The notes under the pieces are model-generated. The model saw only the letters and a program-made list of their open reading frames with translations. It was not told the DNA's origin and did no database searches. Of a stretch of DNA of 64,000 nt, positions 24,323 through 33,270 are shown piece after piece. The position numbers and the translations under genes were made by a program. The stretch is taken from positions 1 to 64,000 of the forward strand of contig JBGSYC010000097.1 of the NCBI GenBank assembly GCA_041751095.1, given 5' to 3'. Numbering within the stretch: the first letter of the stretch is position 1; each line of letters opens with the position of its first letter. Origin of the DNA: JADCRZ01 sp041751095. Lineage in GTDB: Bacteria > Bacteroidota > Bacteroidia > Chitinophagales > Chitinophagaceae.

Positions 24323-24338
24323 AGAAAATCACGTGCCA
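24323..24338 (-). promoter_or_regulatory. Sigma-54 promoter candidate
   Basis: The minus strand reads TGGCACGTGATTTTCT, matching the sigma-54 consensus TGGCACG-N4-TTGCW at every position but one (T for G). The predicted start near 24312 gives an 8-base leader to the ATG at 24304. The window encodes an NtrC-type activator, so the sigma factor should exist in the genome. No enhancer site was identified. Confidence 0.5.
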
Positions 24339-24377
24339 CGGAATGAGGTAAAAGAGGCTGCACAAACGCCAGATTGC

Positions 24378-24416
24378 TAAAAGACAAAAGGGAATACAGA
24401 TCGTATCCCCTTTTGT
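24378..24416 (-). terminator. Rho-independent terminator of the DUF4142 gene
   Basis: ACAAAAGGGAATAC (24384-24397) and GTATCCCCTTTTGT (24403-24416) form a 14-bp stem with one G-T wobble and a 5-base loop. On the minus strand it is followed by CTTTTA. It lies 20 bases downstream of the DUF4142 stop codon. Confidence 0.75.
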
Positions 24417-24435
24417 GCTTTGATATCTATTCCCT

Positions 24436-25053
24436 TTATTTTAACCCATCATTGATTGATTTCGCCGCATCAAGATGCTTGCGTAATACGGGAAGGGTTT
24501 TGGAAGCGAATGCCTTAACACCGGCGTCATTGCCTTTATTGGAAGCATTTTCATAATCATTAACATCCTCCTGGTGATCATCTACCATCATGCTCATATA
24601 AGCCTTATCAAATTCGGCTCCTGCTTTTTCACGCAACTCAGTTACATGTTTCTGATGGTCATCACCTAACGTAGTTGGCAGCGTTACGTTTTTAGTAGCG
24701 GCTAAAGCTTTCAATTCGGTGTTGGCTGCGCCGTGGTCTTTAACAATCATAGCACCAAAATCTTTCACTTTCCTGCTTTGTGCTTTCTGAAGTGCCAATT
24801 GCCCTAATTGTACTTCCATCATTCCCCCACTTGCTGCCTTAACCATGAATTCAGAATCATCTTCCATTGTAGATGTAGATGACGACATATTAGCGCTGGA
24901 ATCACTTCCCGCAGCAGCCCCGCCGCTCATTTTATCTTCGTTGCTCTCGTTAGCGGCTTCTACACTATCTGTTTTACCGCTCTCGCTATTGTTACACGCC
25001 TGGAAAGTGCATACAGCTAAAAGCATTGCAAAAAATAAACTGACTTTTTTCAT
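24436..25053 (-). CDS. DUF4142 (ferritin-like helical) lipoprotein
   Basis: 205-aa protein with a lipoprotein signal (MKKVSLFFAMLLAVCTFQAC, Cys20 as the lipid site). A low-complexity linker rich in Ser, Gly and Asp (about 21-70) follows. The DUF4142 four-helix domain begins at EFMVKAASGGMMEVQLGQLALQKAQSRKVKDFG and includes MIVKDHGAAN and DDHQEDVNDYENA with conserved acidic and histidine residues. The function of DUF4142 proteins is unproven; stress roles have been suggested. The ATG at 25051-25053 is chosen because the signal peptide begins there. Confidence 0.88.
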   Translation of the reverse strand: MKKVSLFFAMLLAVCTFQACNNSESGKTDSVEAANESNEDKMSGGAAAGSDSSANMSSSTSTMEDDSEFMVKAASGGMMEVQLGQLALQKAQSRKVKDFGAMIVKDHGAANTELKALAATKNVTLPTTLGDDHQKHVTELREKAGAEFDKAYMSMMVDDHQEDVNDYENASNKGNDAGVKAFASKTLPVLRKHLDAAKSINDGLK

Positions 25054-25374
25054 TGTAAAGATTTTTTGATTTATAGTGATATGCATATTCTTCTTAAAAG
25101 AATATAACTGACTGATTTACAAATACTGTGCCTGTAAAGCTGTAATGTTTACAACACCTACAGCTTATCACCGTTTAGCAGCGCAGAGCATCAGCATATA
25201 AAAGTTTAAGCATCTTTGAACTTTTCCTATGCCTTCAACATGCTGCAATGCTTTCAGCAGACGAGATTTACGTTTCTGTAGAAGATTCTCCCCGCCGGTT
25301 TAATATGATCCGTTGTTATCTGATGTTGATGATTAACATGCCGTCTTGCCTCTTTCGCTCCCCGGTGAAGCATC
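25054..25374. other. Intergenic region, nothing recognised
   Basis: The 321 bases between the DUF4142 start and the MscS stop contain no reading frame with recognisable content, no T-tailed hairpin and no perfect -7 box. A regulatory region for the DUF4142 gene must lie here. Confidence 0.45.
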
Positions 25375-26436
25375 TTATTTTTTCTCTCCGTCCTTCCCCC
25401 ATGAGATCGTCTGGGCAGGAAAGGCAAGACTTATGCCTTCTCTTTCGAAAGATTCCAGGATCAAAAAATTGATCTCCTGTTGCCTGTCCATATAAAGGTT
25501 ATAATCAGGGGTAGTTACGAAGTACACAAATTCAAAATTAAAGCTAAACTGCCCAAAGGTTGAAAAATGGCCTCTGTCAAATTCTACTGTTGGCTGGGAT
25601 TTAATAATGTTTTTTACCAGATCGGGGATCTTCCGGAGAATATTGGCCGGCGTTTCAAAGTGGACTGCAAAGGAAAATACGGCCCGTCTTCTTTCCAGCC
25701 GCTTAAAGTTATGCACTCTCGCACTTGTAAGATTGGTATTTGAGAAGATAAGCTGCTCACCACTTAACGCCCGAACCCGTGTCGTTTTTATTCCTACATA
25801 CTCAATGGTCCCCATTTTATCGTCTACAGTGATAAAGTCGCCGATCTCAAATGGCTTATCAAAAAAGATAACGAAATAACTGAACAGGTCGCCAAGAATG
25901 GCCTGGGCCGCCAATGCTATCGCTATACCGCCAACTCCAAGACCCGCAATAACGGTTGTAACATTGTAGCCAAGATTGTCAATCAGGAAAACAAAGCCAA
26001 ACACCCACAACAAAACATTCAGTACGATGATAATTCCTCTTGCCTGTTTCTTTTTTACATCATTGTTTTCCTGTGTTTGTATGAATCCATATATAAAATA
26101 CTCCACTACGAATGTAAGAAGCCTTAACACATAAAAAGTCCCGGCCACTAACAGGGCTATTCTGATGACCTGGTTTACTCTGACAGAAAATTGCAGGTAT
26201 GATAACCCCGTATATACTGCTGCCAGATAAAGAACCGGAAGGAATGACCGTTCTAAAGCGGAAATAAAGAAATCATCTACTTTGTTGTTGGATTTAGTGG
26301 CCCAACGACGCAGGCCAAGCAATACACTTCGCCTGAATATTTGCAGTACCAGGATTAAGCCGGCTGCAATGCTTACCGCGATTATCCATTCTCTGATGGT
26401 ATTTCCCCAGAAGAGTGTATTTAAAATTTTATTCAT
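25375..26436 (-). CDS. Small-conductance mechanosensitive channel (MscS family)
   Basis: 353-aa inner-membrane channel. About four to five hydrophobic helices precede the MscS pore helix region GLGVGGIAIALAAQAILGDLFSYFVIFFDKPFEIGDFI, near 165-202, the family hallmark. The soluble beta domain follows (DDKMGTIEYVGIKTTRVRALSGEQLIFSNTNL) and a C-terminal alpha/beta cage. MscS channels release solutes during hypo-osmotic shock. The start MNKILNTLF is preferred over an upstream ATG that would add 12 residues. Confidence 0.9.
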   Translation of the reverse strand: MNKILNTLFWGNTIREWIIAVSIAAGLILVLQIFRRSVLLGLRRWATKSNNKVDDFFISALERSFLPVLYLAAVYTGLSYLQFSVRVNQVIRIALLVAGTFYVLRLLTFVVEYFIYGFIQTQENNDVKKKQARGIIIVLNVLLWVFGFVFLIDNLGYNVTTVIAGLGVGGIAIALAAQAILGDLFSYFVIFFDKPFEIGDFITVDDKMGTIEYVGIKTTRVRALSGEQLIFSNTNLTSARVHNFKRLERRRAVFSFAVHFETPANILRKIPDLVKNIIKSQPTVEFDRGHFSTFGQFSFNFEFVYFVTTPDYNLYMDRQQEINFLILESFEREGISLAFPAQTISWGKDGEKK

Positions 26437-26699
26437 GGGCCGAATTTTATAACTGCAATGAACACTGAGCAAACATACTAAGTAAATATAATCAGGTAAT
26501 CATCATAAAGAGAAGCAGCATGGAACTTACCCGATCAAAAATGTAAACATCTTCATGAAAAAAGTTTTTTACAGTTTTGTACGGCCGTTGCAGCAGATCC
26601 GTCTACGCATTGAGTCGGGAACCGGTACCTGGTTTTATTGGTTACGGAAAGAACATGTGTAGACCCACCAGGCAGGAGACGGCGGAGACTGGTCTTTTC

Positions 26700-27374
26700 T
26701 CAGGTGAGCTTTTTCATTTTATTTAAGATGGCAAAGGATAAACTTACCCACACAAAACCCAGGCAAAAGGATGCAATGACGTCCGTTGCATAATGTACGT
26801 TAAGTACGATCCGGCTTATTCCGATAAGTACGGCATAAAAGATGAGTAAAAGTGATATAAACGCTTTCAATAATGGGGATATTTTTACCTTCCAGATCAG
26901 GTATATAAGGGTACAGCTAAAAATAAAGGAAGAGAGCGCATAGCCGCTGGGAAAACTGTAGCTTTTCAGCGATTCAATTAACGGCAGGTCGGGGCGGTGG
27001 CGATGAAAAAATTGCTTCAGGATATTCATCAAAGCAGTGCTAGTTAAAGCAATTACCGCGATGTTGATCGCCAGCCTGGTTTTTCCGGAAAAGAGCAGGT
27101 AACAGATCAGCGAAGCATAAGCAGGGAAAAGGAATATGAACGAACCCAGATAAGTGAATAATTTCATAAACCTGATCACAGGGGGTGAAGAATGGGCGGA
27201 AAGAAACAAGAATATTTTTGTATCAAAAAGGTCTTTCTTCCCGATCACCGCCTCGTGGGCGATATACGTGAAGCCCAGGATAGATAACAAAAATAAACCT
27301 GCGACTACCAGAAGTTTCAGAGATATTTCCGGAAGCCGCCTTGCTGCTTCACCCGATGTATGCTCACCTGCCAT
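26700..27374 (-). CDS. PAP2-family membrane phosphatase with PSGY variant
   Basis: 224-aa integral membrane protein with six hydrophobic segments. The three PAP2 motifs appear as KQFFHRHRPDLP (C1, near 120-131), SFPSGYALSS (C2, near 140-149) and SRIVLNVHYATDV (C3). C2 normally reads PSGH; here the histidine, which acts in leaving-group chemistry, is Tyr145. The family dephosphorylates lipid phosphates such as undecaprenyl or phosphatidyl phosphates. Activity may be altered. Confidence 0.85.
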   Translation of the reverse strand: MAGEHTSGEAARRLPEISLKLLVVAGLFLLSILGFTYIAHEAVIGKKDLFDTKIFLFLSAHSSPPVIRFMKLFTYLGSFIFLFPAYASLICYLLFSGKTRLAINIAVIALTSTALMNILKQFFHRHRPDLPLIESLKSYSFPSGYALSSFIFSCTLIYLIWKVKISPLLKAFISLLLIFYAVLIGISRIVLNVHYATDVIASFCLGFVWVSLSFAILNKMKKLT

Positions 27375-27465
27375 GTAAACGTAAAATTAATCCAGACCAA
27401 ATATCCGTGCGTTGGATGAAGATGCGCCTGTATGCTTATCCCCTGGGTTTGAATATCGACCCTCT

Positions 27466-28110
27466 TCATCCGTGAGTAAAGTCGGGCTTTTGCGCTTTTA
27501 ATTTGTTGAAAGAAACGGATGTTTTTTCAATCTTTTTTTTGTTGAAAGTGATATATGCTTTACCAACTGCGGATAATCCGTTTATGCCGGCAAGTCCCTG
27601 GATAGTCCACTTAAAGTTCTGCTCATCACGCTCATGCCAATTGTCGTTCTTTATCTTTCCGGCATGAAATATATACTCAATGCCCGGCCTGACGACGTAA
27701 TAACTTTGGGGAATCTCGGTAACATGTTCGGCCCAGTTACCAATCAATTCTGCTTCGTCGCTTATTGAAGGATCTATGACGTAGTAGTCACGGGTATTAC
27801 CCTCCTGAACAGGCAGCATCGCGGCGACATGATATTGCCAGAAATTTCTCAAAATGCCGCTTCCTTTTTTTAAGAGACGTCCACTGAATACCCACCCTTT
27901 ACCATTAGGTATTTGCCATGCATCAAGCAGCATGCATATAGCGTTTGCACGGTCTTCGCAGTCGTTATTTGCATCGGCCCATCTGAAAAGTGTACAATTT
28001 TTAAAGTAAGTAAAAACGCTTTTCAATTCAATTTTCGAAACTGCCATCCCGGTTTCATTGTATTGAGACAACTGGGGAAGTGGCATCGTTTTTGACTGAA
28101 CTGACGTCAT
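27466..28110 (-). CDS. Protein-glutaminase-like protein (deamidase fold)
   Basis: 214-aa protein with a Cys-His-Asp set in the order seen in bacterial protein-glutaminase: Cys51 in NNDCEDRANAI, His94 in WQYHVAAMLPV, Asp113 in YYVIDPSISD, with WVFSGRLL between. That enzyme deamidates glutamine side chains in proteins. Known members are secreted preproproteins; this one has neither a signal peptide nor an obvious propeptide. A transglutaminase-like fold is the broader alternative. It stands alone, 91 bases upstream of PAP2 on the same strand. Confidence 0.72.
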   Translation of the reverse strand: MTSVQSKTMPLPQLSQYNETGMAVSKIELKSVFTYFKNCTLFRWADANNDCEDRANAICMLLDAWQIPNGKGWVFSGRLLKKGSGILRNFWQYHVAAMLPVQEGNTRDYYVIDPSISDEAELIGNWAEHVTEIPQSYYVVRPGIEYIFHAGKIKNDNWHERDEQNFKWTIQGLAGINGLSAVGKAYITFNKKKIEKTSVSFNKLKAQKPDFTHG

Positions 28111-28305
28111 ATTATTTTTAATTTCATATTCCGATATATTAAAAAATACATCCGGAAAGAAGTTTAAATTAACTTGATTTTAGTAGATTTACCATAGCGT
28201 TACGTAAAAACCTGTGGAAACGAAAAATTTAGCGATATTTGATTCAGATAGAACCACAGTAGTTGGCGGTGTTACGCTACATTAGTGTAGAATAATCTTA
28301 AATAT

Positions 28306-28503
28306 ATGATAGTAAAAGCAGAAATTAAAGTTAAGCCTGAACAACTGGAAGACGTAAACGGACTTGTGTCGTACCTGCAATCTTTTGTTGGTAAAATTAA
28401 CAATGATTATGGCCGGAATTTATCTCTCCATTCCTGGCAGATCGACGAAAAAGAGGGCGATGACGAACGTAATGTTAAAACGGTTGAGCTATCGTTAAAG
28501 TAG
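28306..28503 (+). CDS. Small conserved-looking hypothetical protein
   Basis: 65-aa acidic protein (MIVKAEIKVKPEQLEDVNGLVSYLQSF, then a C-terminal VKTVELSLK strand). The pattern of strand, helix, strand with alternating hydrophobic residues looks like a real small domain. No family is recognised. No Shine-Dalgarno sequence precedes the ATG. It converges on the ChbG-like gene with an 11-base gap. Confidence 0.55.
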   Translation: MIVKAEIKVKPEQLEDVNGLVSYLQSFVGKINNDYGRNLSLHSWQIDEKEGDDERNVKTVELSLK

Positions 28504-28514
28504 GACAGTTTTGG

Positions 28515-29360
28515 TCATTTATTTAAGAGATCCTTATAGCTTATCAGTTTGATCTGCTTCTTTTTGATGGCTTCTTTTACCACTTCCCTCGTCCATAGGT
28601 CTGTCACACCCTGCCTGTCAGCAGCCACCCCTTCATAACCGATATGATGAATAGACCTCAGTTCGGGTGAATCCAGTCCGGGATGGTCTACAAAAAGATA
28701 AGTCTTACCTTTTTCAAGCTTATCGAGCATATTGATAAAGCTCTGAATTTTTTCACCGGGTGTGGTATGGGGACCAGCATAACCGGTGCCGACGACCCCG
28801 GATTCAGCAGGATCGATATCGATATGATATTCTTTCGCAAGTTTTTTTGCAATTAACCTTACCGCATTGGTCATATTCGTACAACCCATATGGCCCGAGA
28901 TGTGGCTGATGCGTGGTATCTTTTTCAATGCAAATTCTATTTGCGCCCGAAATTCTTTCTCCACATCCTTAAGATCCCACTTGTTTTCCATGATGGCTTT
29001 ACCGGGGTAATTCTTATTGGGCCACACCATAGGAAAGAAATAACCGTCTTCGTCTTTTAAGCTTGGGCAGTCGGATAGGGGCCGCCACTTTACATTATCC
29101 CATTCGCAGGTAAGGGCAAGGTGGAGCCCAACATCAACACCGGGATTCTCCGTTAGCATTTTTACCGCTTCCGGGAACCACGGCGACGGGGCGATTACTT
29201 CAATACTCGTCTCAATGCCTTGCGTAAAACATTTTATTAAAGCTTCATTACCGGAATGAGAGTAACCCATGTCATCACCACGCACAATAAGGCGGGCGGC
29301 TGTCTGTGCCGACGCATTTGCCATAAACAGCAAGAGGAACGAAATGAATAATCTGGTCAT
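28515..29360 (-). CDS. Secreted ChbG/HpnK-type carbohydrate deacetylase
   Basis: 281-aa YdjC-family protein with a signal peptide (MTRLFISFLLLFMANASAQT). The metal site is recognisable: RGDDMGYSHSGN (Asp-Asp motif), GLHLALTCEW and SHISGHMGCTN histidines. The family removes acetyl groups from chito-oligosaccharides or related amino sugars. Most relatives are cytosolic; export here suggests an extracellular or periplasmic glycan. No partner genes adjoin it. Confidence 0.87.
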   Translation of the reverse strand: MTRLFISFLLLFMANASAQTAARLIVRGDDMGYSHSGNEALIKCFTQGIETSIEVIAPSPWFPEAVKMLTENPGVDVGLHLALTCEWDNVKWRPLSDCPSLKDEDGYFFPMVWPNKNYPGKAIMENKWDLKDVEKEFRAQIEFALKKIPRISHISGHMGCTNMTNAVRLIAKKLAKEYHIDIDPAESGVVGTGYAGPHTTPGEKIQSFINMLDKLEKGKTYLFVDHPGLDSPELRSIHHIGYEGVAADRQGVTDLWTREVVKEAIKKKQIKLISYKDLLNK

Positions 29361-29452
29361 AAATAAATTGAATGAAATTGCCGGTGATTACGGGTAGACT
29401 GCATAAATTCCATCTATCAACCTCATCTTTGGACACTCGCCGGATTGCTTTT

Positions 29453-29612
29453 TTTCTACAAATATAGCGGTGCGCTGCACCTTAATAATCCACGAAACTT
29501 GTTTCTACAAATATAAGTCGTGCTGTACCTGTTTATTACGAAGCGCTTTTGTGCAAATACAAAGGGTTCGCATTATTTATTTCTACATTCTTATAATGGT
29601 GCAGCGCACCGC
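29453..29612. repeat. Cluster of dispersed repeats with 15-bp perfect inverted repeat
   Basis: GCGGTGCGCTGCACC (29467-29481) recurs as its exact reverse complement at 29598-29612. TTTCTACAAATATA occurs at 29453-29466 and 29502-29515, and TTTCTACA again at 29580-29587, giving repeated TTTCTACA-N-GTGC(T/G)(G/C)(T/G)ACC units. The cluster sits just before a decayed transposase fragment and resembles an interspersed non-coding repeat family. Confidence 0.8.
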
Positions 29613-29640
29613 AATATTATTCTTTCACAACAAAATTTAA

Positions 29641-29856
29641 TTCTTAGCAAATAAGCCGTTAGAAAAGAAGCTAAAACGAAAAAAAGAGATAAGCTTTTCA
29701 GATGAGGCAGGCTTTCATGCAACTGCGCAATATGGCTCTAACTGGGCACCTAAGGGCGAACACCATACCGACACACGATTAAAATATTTAGACATCCTTA
29801 AGCAGAAACATTTAGCCTTACGTTATCAAATGATAAAGTCCTTCCAGAAAACCTAA
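29641..29856 (+). pseudogene. Transposase relic, IS630-like fragment
   Basis: An open frame from 29641 to a TAA at 29854 has no start codon at its head and encodes about 71 residues. It includes KKEISFSDEAGFHATAQYG and then SNWAPKGEHH, resembling the DExGF...WAPKG core of IS630/Tc1-type DDE transposases. Both ends of the protein are missing. It follows a cluster of inverted repeats, so an old insertion that decayed is likely. The family assignment is tentative. Confidence 0.5.
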
Positions 29857-29947
29857 GTACCTTGTTTCAGGCTACAAACCGTTGGTGTAATTAATTTTTT
29901 TGTGTGTCTGAATTCACCTAATTTACTGTAAACCTAAAACATAATCT

Positions 29948-30874
29948 ATGAGACCAGCTCTACTCATTCTGGTGTTCGTTGTATCGGGGTTTACAGCGGG
30001 CGCGCAACAGTTTACTGTTCTTCCACAAGTCGGCGTTGAAAATTCACGGACAACCCTCCGTTATAATGATCTCCCTTCTTTTTCTCCGGCAGGCTCCCAA
30101 TTATCTCCAAGGCTTGGATTGCGTATGGATTACCAGTTTAACAAAACTCACGGGCCGTTTTTAGGAGTAGCCACAAGCCGGTCTGTCGTCGCTTATGAAT
30201 TTTCAGATCCTGAGAATGGCATGAGCAGGTATAAGGCGTCACCGGACAACCAGAGGCTGCATCTTGAAGCCGGCTACCAGGTAAGCACAAAACCTATTTA
30301 TTTTAAAAAGGCGAAACCGGTTCAGGCATCCCCGGCGTCATCGGTGCGCACCATCACCGTGAGGAAAGGCTGTGGAAGCTATTATACTTATAAAGTTCAG
30401 TGCGAAAAACCCTCCGGTAGAACTGCAACTGCTAAGGCTGCCGATAAAGGCTGGTACATGCGTATCATGCCGTCAGTAGGTGCGGCATTTGTCCGCGGGG
30501 TAAGTCCCGAGGTCAGCACTCAGACACTAAACAGCCAAACCAATTACAAGTACATGGCGGGTAACTGGAAAACAGCGGTAATCGGAGGTGCAGGTTTTGA
30601 GTTCGGCAGTAATGTTGAAAGAAAATTTACGGTAAGCATAAATTATCTCCAGGGCGTAAGTAATCTGGGCTCCAGAAGCATAACCACCGCCTCCGAAGGT
30701 AAAACAATGATCACGAATGTAAAATCGGGCGTTTCAGGTTGGAATATCAGTGCCGGAATTCCTATTACCATTAGCAAAAAGAAGCCTGTAGTGATTGAAA
30801 GAAAGCAGGAGAATTACAGCAAGCCTGAAAGAAAATGCGGCCAATACCGTTCGCGGTGTGGCAAAGCAATTTAA
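29948..30874 (+). CDS. Outer-membrane beta-barrel family protein (PorT-like)
   Basis: 308-aa protein with a signal peptide (MRPALLILVFVVSGFTAGAQ). Short alternating strands such as FTVLPQVGVENSR, SPRLGLRMDYQFNK, GPFLGVATSRSVVAYEF, and later RIMPSVGAAFVRG, KTAVIGGAGFEFGS and VSGWNISAGIPITI suggest an 8-10-strand barrel. A Cys-containing insert (KGCGSYYTYKVQCEKPSG) interrupts near 135-155 and the tail is Lys/Arg-rich with two more cysteines. No specific function is evident. Confidence 0.7.
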   Translation: MRPALLILVFVVSGFTAGAQQFTVLPQVGVENSRTTLRYNDLPSFSPAGSQLSPRLGLRMDYQFNKTHGPFLGVATSRSVVAYEFSDPENGMSRYKASPDNQRLHLEAGYQVSTKPIYFKKAKPVQASPASSVRTITVRKGCGSYYTYKVQCEKPSGRTATAKAADKGWYMRIMPSVGAAFVRGVSPEVSTQTLNSQTNYKYMAGNWKTAVIGGAGFEFGSNVERKFTVSINYLQGVSNLGSRSITTASEGKTMITNVKSGVSGWNISAGIPITISKKKPVVIERKQENYSKPERKCGQYRSRCGKAI

Positions 30875-31080
30875 CGCTTACTCACCTGTCTTTTATTATA
30901 CCCGCTCTTCCGGCGATGTCTCCTCGCAGGGTCAGTTGCAATAATTTGATGCTGCGTGGCTGCACATCGCCGGTTCCGGGCGGCATTCAGGCACGTTATC
31001 GATACGCAGGTACCTGCTATATTTCTCTTTCCAGATTGTCGTAATCGATGTGATGGACTTTAACGTGTCAGGTGTGTCTG

Positions 31081-33141
31081 TCATAGCTGAACCAATTGTG
31101 AAGAACCGTCATTAATGAGGTAGTTCTTTTCGTGCCTGCCATTCTTAACTGTCACTGTTAATTTACCAGGAGACTTTCTGGCTACTTCGAGGTCAAATAC
31201 ATGGCCGAAACACCGGACGTTTCTCAGTGCCATATGATTCCACGCAGCCGGCAGGCGCGGCGTGCAGGTAAAGCGGTTAAACCCTGTGGGGAGCATCCCA
31301 AATAATCCTTCCGTGTAAATCCGGCAGTATAGCCCGCTTTCGGCGGAGAGGTGGCGCTGGTTGCCTTCGGGGTATGCCTCTACCGGGTAAGGCACGTGTT
31401 CGCCAAGTAACCTTCTCCTCGAATAATAACGCAGATAGGTAAGCGCTTTTTCGGTTTCTCCTGCTGCGAATACACCCCGCAAAGCGTATAAAGTAGAGCG
31501 GTCCCAAAACGTTTTATCGCCCGATTGCGATGCCAGCCCGTCTGGCGTCCACAGCCCTGGCGAAAACAGGGCGGCTATTGTTCCGTCTCTGCGGTCAAAG
31601 ATGTTTACCGTCAGCGGTGAACAAATCCAGGCCCTTAGCACGGTGTTTCCTTCGTAGTAGCGGTACGTATTGAATCCCTCTATCGTAGCACCGAAATGAT
31701 TTTCTATGCTGCTCCGTAAAGCTGACGCCTGGGTCAGGTACTGCTGGGTCTGCCGGGCGGGTTTTCCTAAAAGGGCCCCTAATATGGATGCGGATCGCAA
31801 GGCGTCATAATACAATGAACTTGTATGTAAATTGGCTTTGCCCGCAGGAAAGCGCCCTTCCAGTTCATCACTGTCAGAAGTAACCACGCCATTGCCATCT
31901 ACCCGAAGGCTTAGATATTCCAGACACCATTCTATCAGGGGCCACAAAACTTTCGCCGAATCAGGATTGCCGTAAGCCAGTGCGTAACGACTTGCCCCAT
32001 ATGCTATCATCGCCATGTCTCCCCTGTCTTTTGCGCCATGCCAAATCCCCTCCCCTTCCGCGATAATTGAACTGGGCAGGGGTTTAAAATCCGGGTTCAT
32101 ATAACTGGCAAACCACTGGTAGGCATTCATCGCCGATTTGTTGCCAAGAGAGTCCCCCAAAAAGGCAAAAAAAGGGTTGATGTATTCTGCCTGGTCGTTT
32201 GCCCAAATGGCTGCATAATACCGTAGGCCTCCAGGGCCATGCATCAGGCCCCCTTTGGTGAGATAAATACTTTCCGTGGCCCGGATTTTCGCAAAAGCAA
32301 AGGCTGTGTTTAATATCGTATCAGGCGTTTCTAACCGAAGTAAAGACAAGATGCCGTCGACTCTTTTCATCCTTTCTTTCTCCTCTGCCAGCACGTCTGC
32401 GCTAAGGGCAGGATGAAATTCATTCACTGCCTGGTAGCTGATAAAAAAGTTAACCGAATCGCCGGGGGCAATTGTACGTTGCCCTGCGTTTACGGGCAAT
32501 ATGATAAAACTGTGTTCTCCGTAAACTGAACGGGCAAGAGCCGGGCGTATTTCCTTATACGAGAACTCCATTTCGATTTTTACGGGATCTTTACCGTTAT
32601 TCCTGAACGATAATTTCTCCATCGCCATTGGTTTATTTACCGATGGAAACAGCGTACGGGTAAGCTTCATGGAATGATCACTTCCAACCTCACTTCTGAT
32701 CTGCATAATTCCCTTATGGCGAATACTTATTGCGCTTTCAGGAACGCCTTCGGTGTAAAGCCCGTTATAGATGCCCTTTTTAAACAGAGCGTTATCGATA
32801 AAGAAACGGGGCAGGTCATCTTCATTCACCGTATACATCATACTGGAATGAGTATTGTTGGGGGCCAGGCGAAAACCAGGGAAAACCATCGTACGCGACA
32901 GATACGGTGACTTTGCGGAATCAATCCCATAGTTGATCCACAGGGATACTTGTTGCCCGCTCATTTCAATATTGTCTTCATGTGGCAGGCGGTCGCTTAT
33001 ATTCCATTGTATACTTTCATCGGGGAGAATCGTCCATCTGTCAGTTGCCTGAATAGGGCTACCCTGCTGTGCCTGCAATACTCCGGCGAAAACGGAGGCT
33101 ATGATCACAGAACATAAAATGGCTGTACTGAGGGTTTTCAT
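31081..33141 (-). CDS. Secreted six-hairpin glycosidase-like protein
   Basis: 686-aa exported protein with a signal peptide (MKTLSTAILCSVIIASVFAGVLQAQ). The N-terminal half is a beta-rich domain; from about residue 290 an (alpha/alpha)6 catalytic-type domain follows (YYAAIWANDQAEYINPFFAFLG, AEGEGIWHGAKDRGDMAMIAYGASRYALAYG, SGDKTFWDRSTLYALRGVFA), ending in a beta-sandwich. Candidate acids are the Asp in WANDQAEY and Glu in AEGEG. It is second in an apparent operon with the GH88 gene. The exact GH family is uncertain. Confidence 0.72.
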   Translation of the reverse strand: MKTLSTAILCSVIIASVFAGVLQAQQGSPIQATDRWTILPDESIQWNISDRLPHEDNIEMSGQQVSLWINYGIDSAKSPYLSRTMVFPGFRLAPNNTHSSMMYTVNEDDLPRFFIDNALFKKGIYNGLYTEGVPESAISIRHKGIMQIRSEVGSDHSMKLTRTLFPSVNKPMAMEKLSFRNNGKDPVKIEMEFSYKEIRPALARSVYGEHSFIILPVNAGQRTIAPGDSVNFFISYQAVNEFHPALSADVLAEEKERMKRVDGILSLLRLETPDTILNTAFAFAKIRATESIYLTKGGLMHGPGGLRYYAAIWANDQAEYINPFFAFLGDSLGNKSAMNAYQWFASYMNPDFKPLPSSIIAEGEGIWHGAKDRGDMAMIAYGASRYALAYGNPDSAKVLWPLIEWCLEYLSLRVDGNGVVTSDSDELEGRFPAGKANLHTSSLYYDALRSASILGALLGKPARQTQQYLTQASALRSSIENHFGATIEGFNTYRYYEGNTVLRAWICSPLTVNIFDRRDGTIAALFSPGLWTPDGLASQSGDKTFWDRSTLYALRGVFAAGETEKALTYLRYYSRRRLLGEHVPYPVEAYPEGNQRHLSAESGLYCRIYTEGLFGMLPTGFNRFTCTPRLPAAWNHMALRNVRCFGHVFDLEVARKSPGKLTVTVKNGRHEKNYLINDGSSQLVQL

Positions 33142-33270
33142 AAAATGGTTTTAGACCGTTGCGGGTGCTTACTTTTAAATTCCTAAACTGCTGATCACGT
33201 TATTGTTCCCGTTTTCAGGCACCCGGTCAGGCGGATATTCCCGTGGTAAGCATCAGGATTGCCGGCCTTA

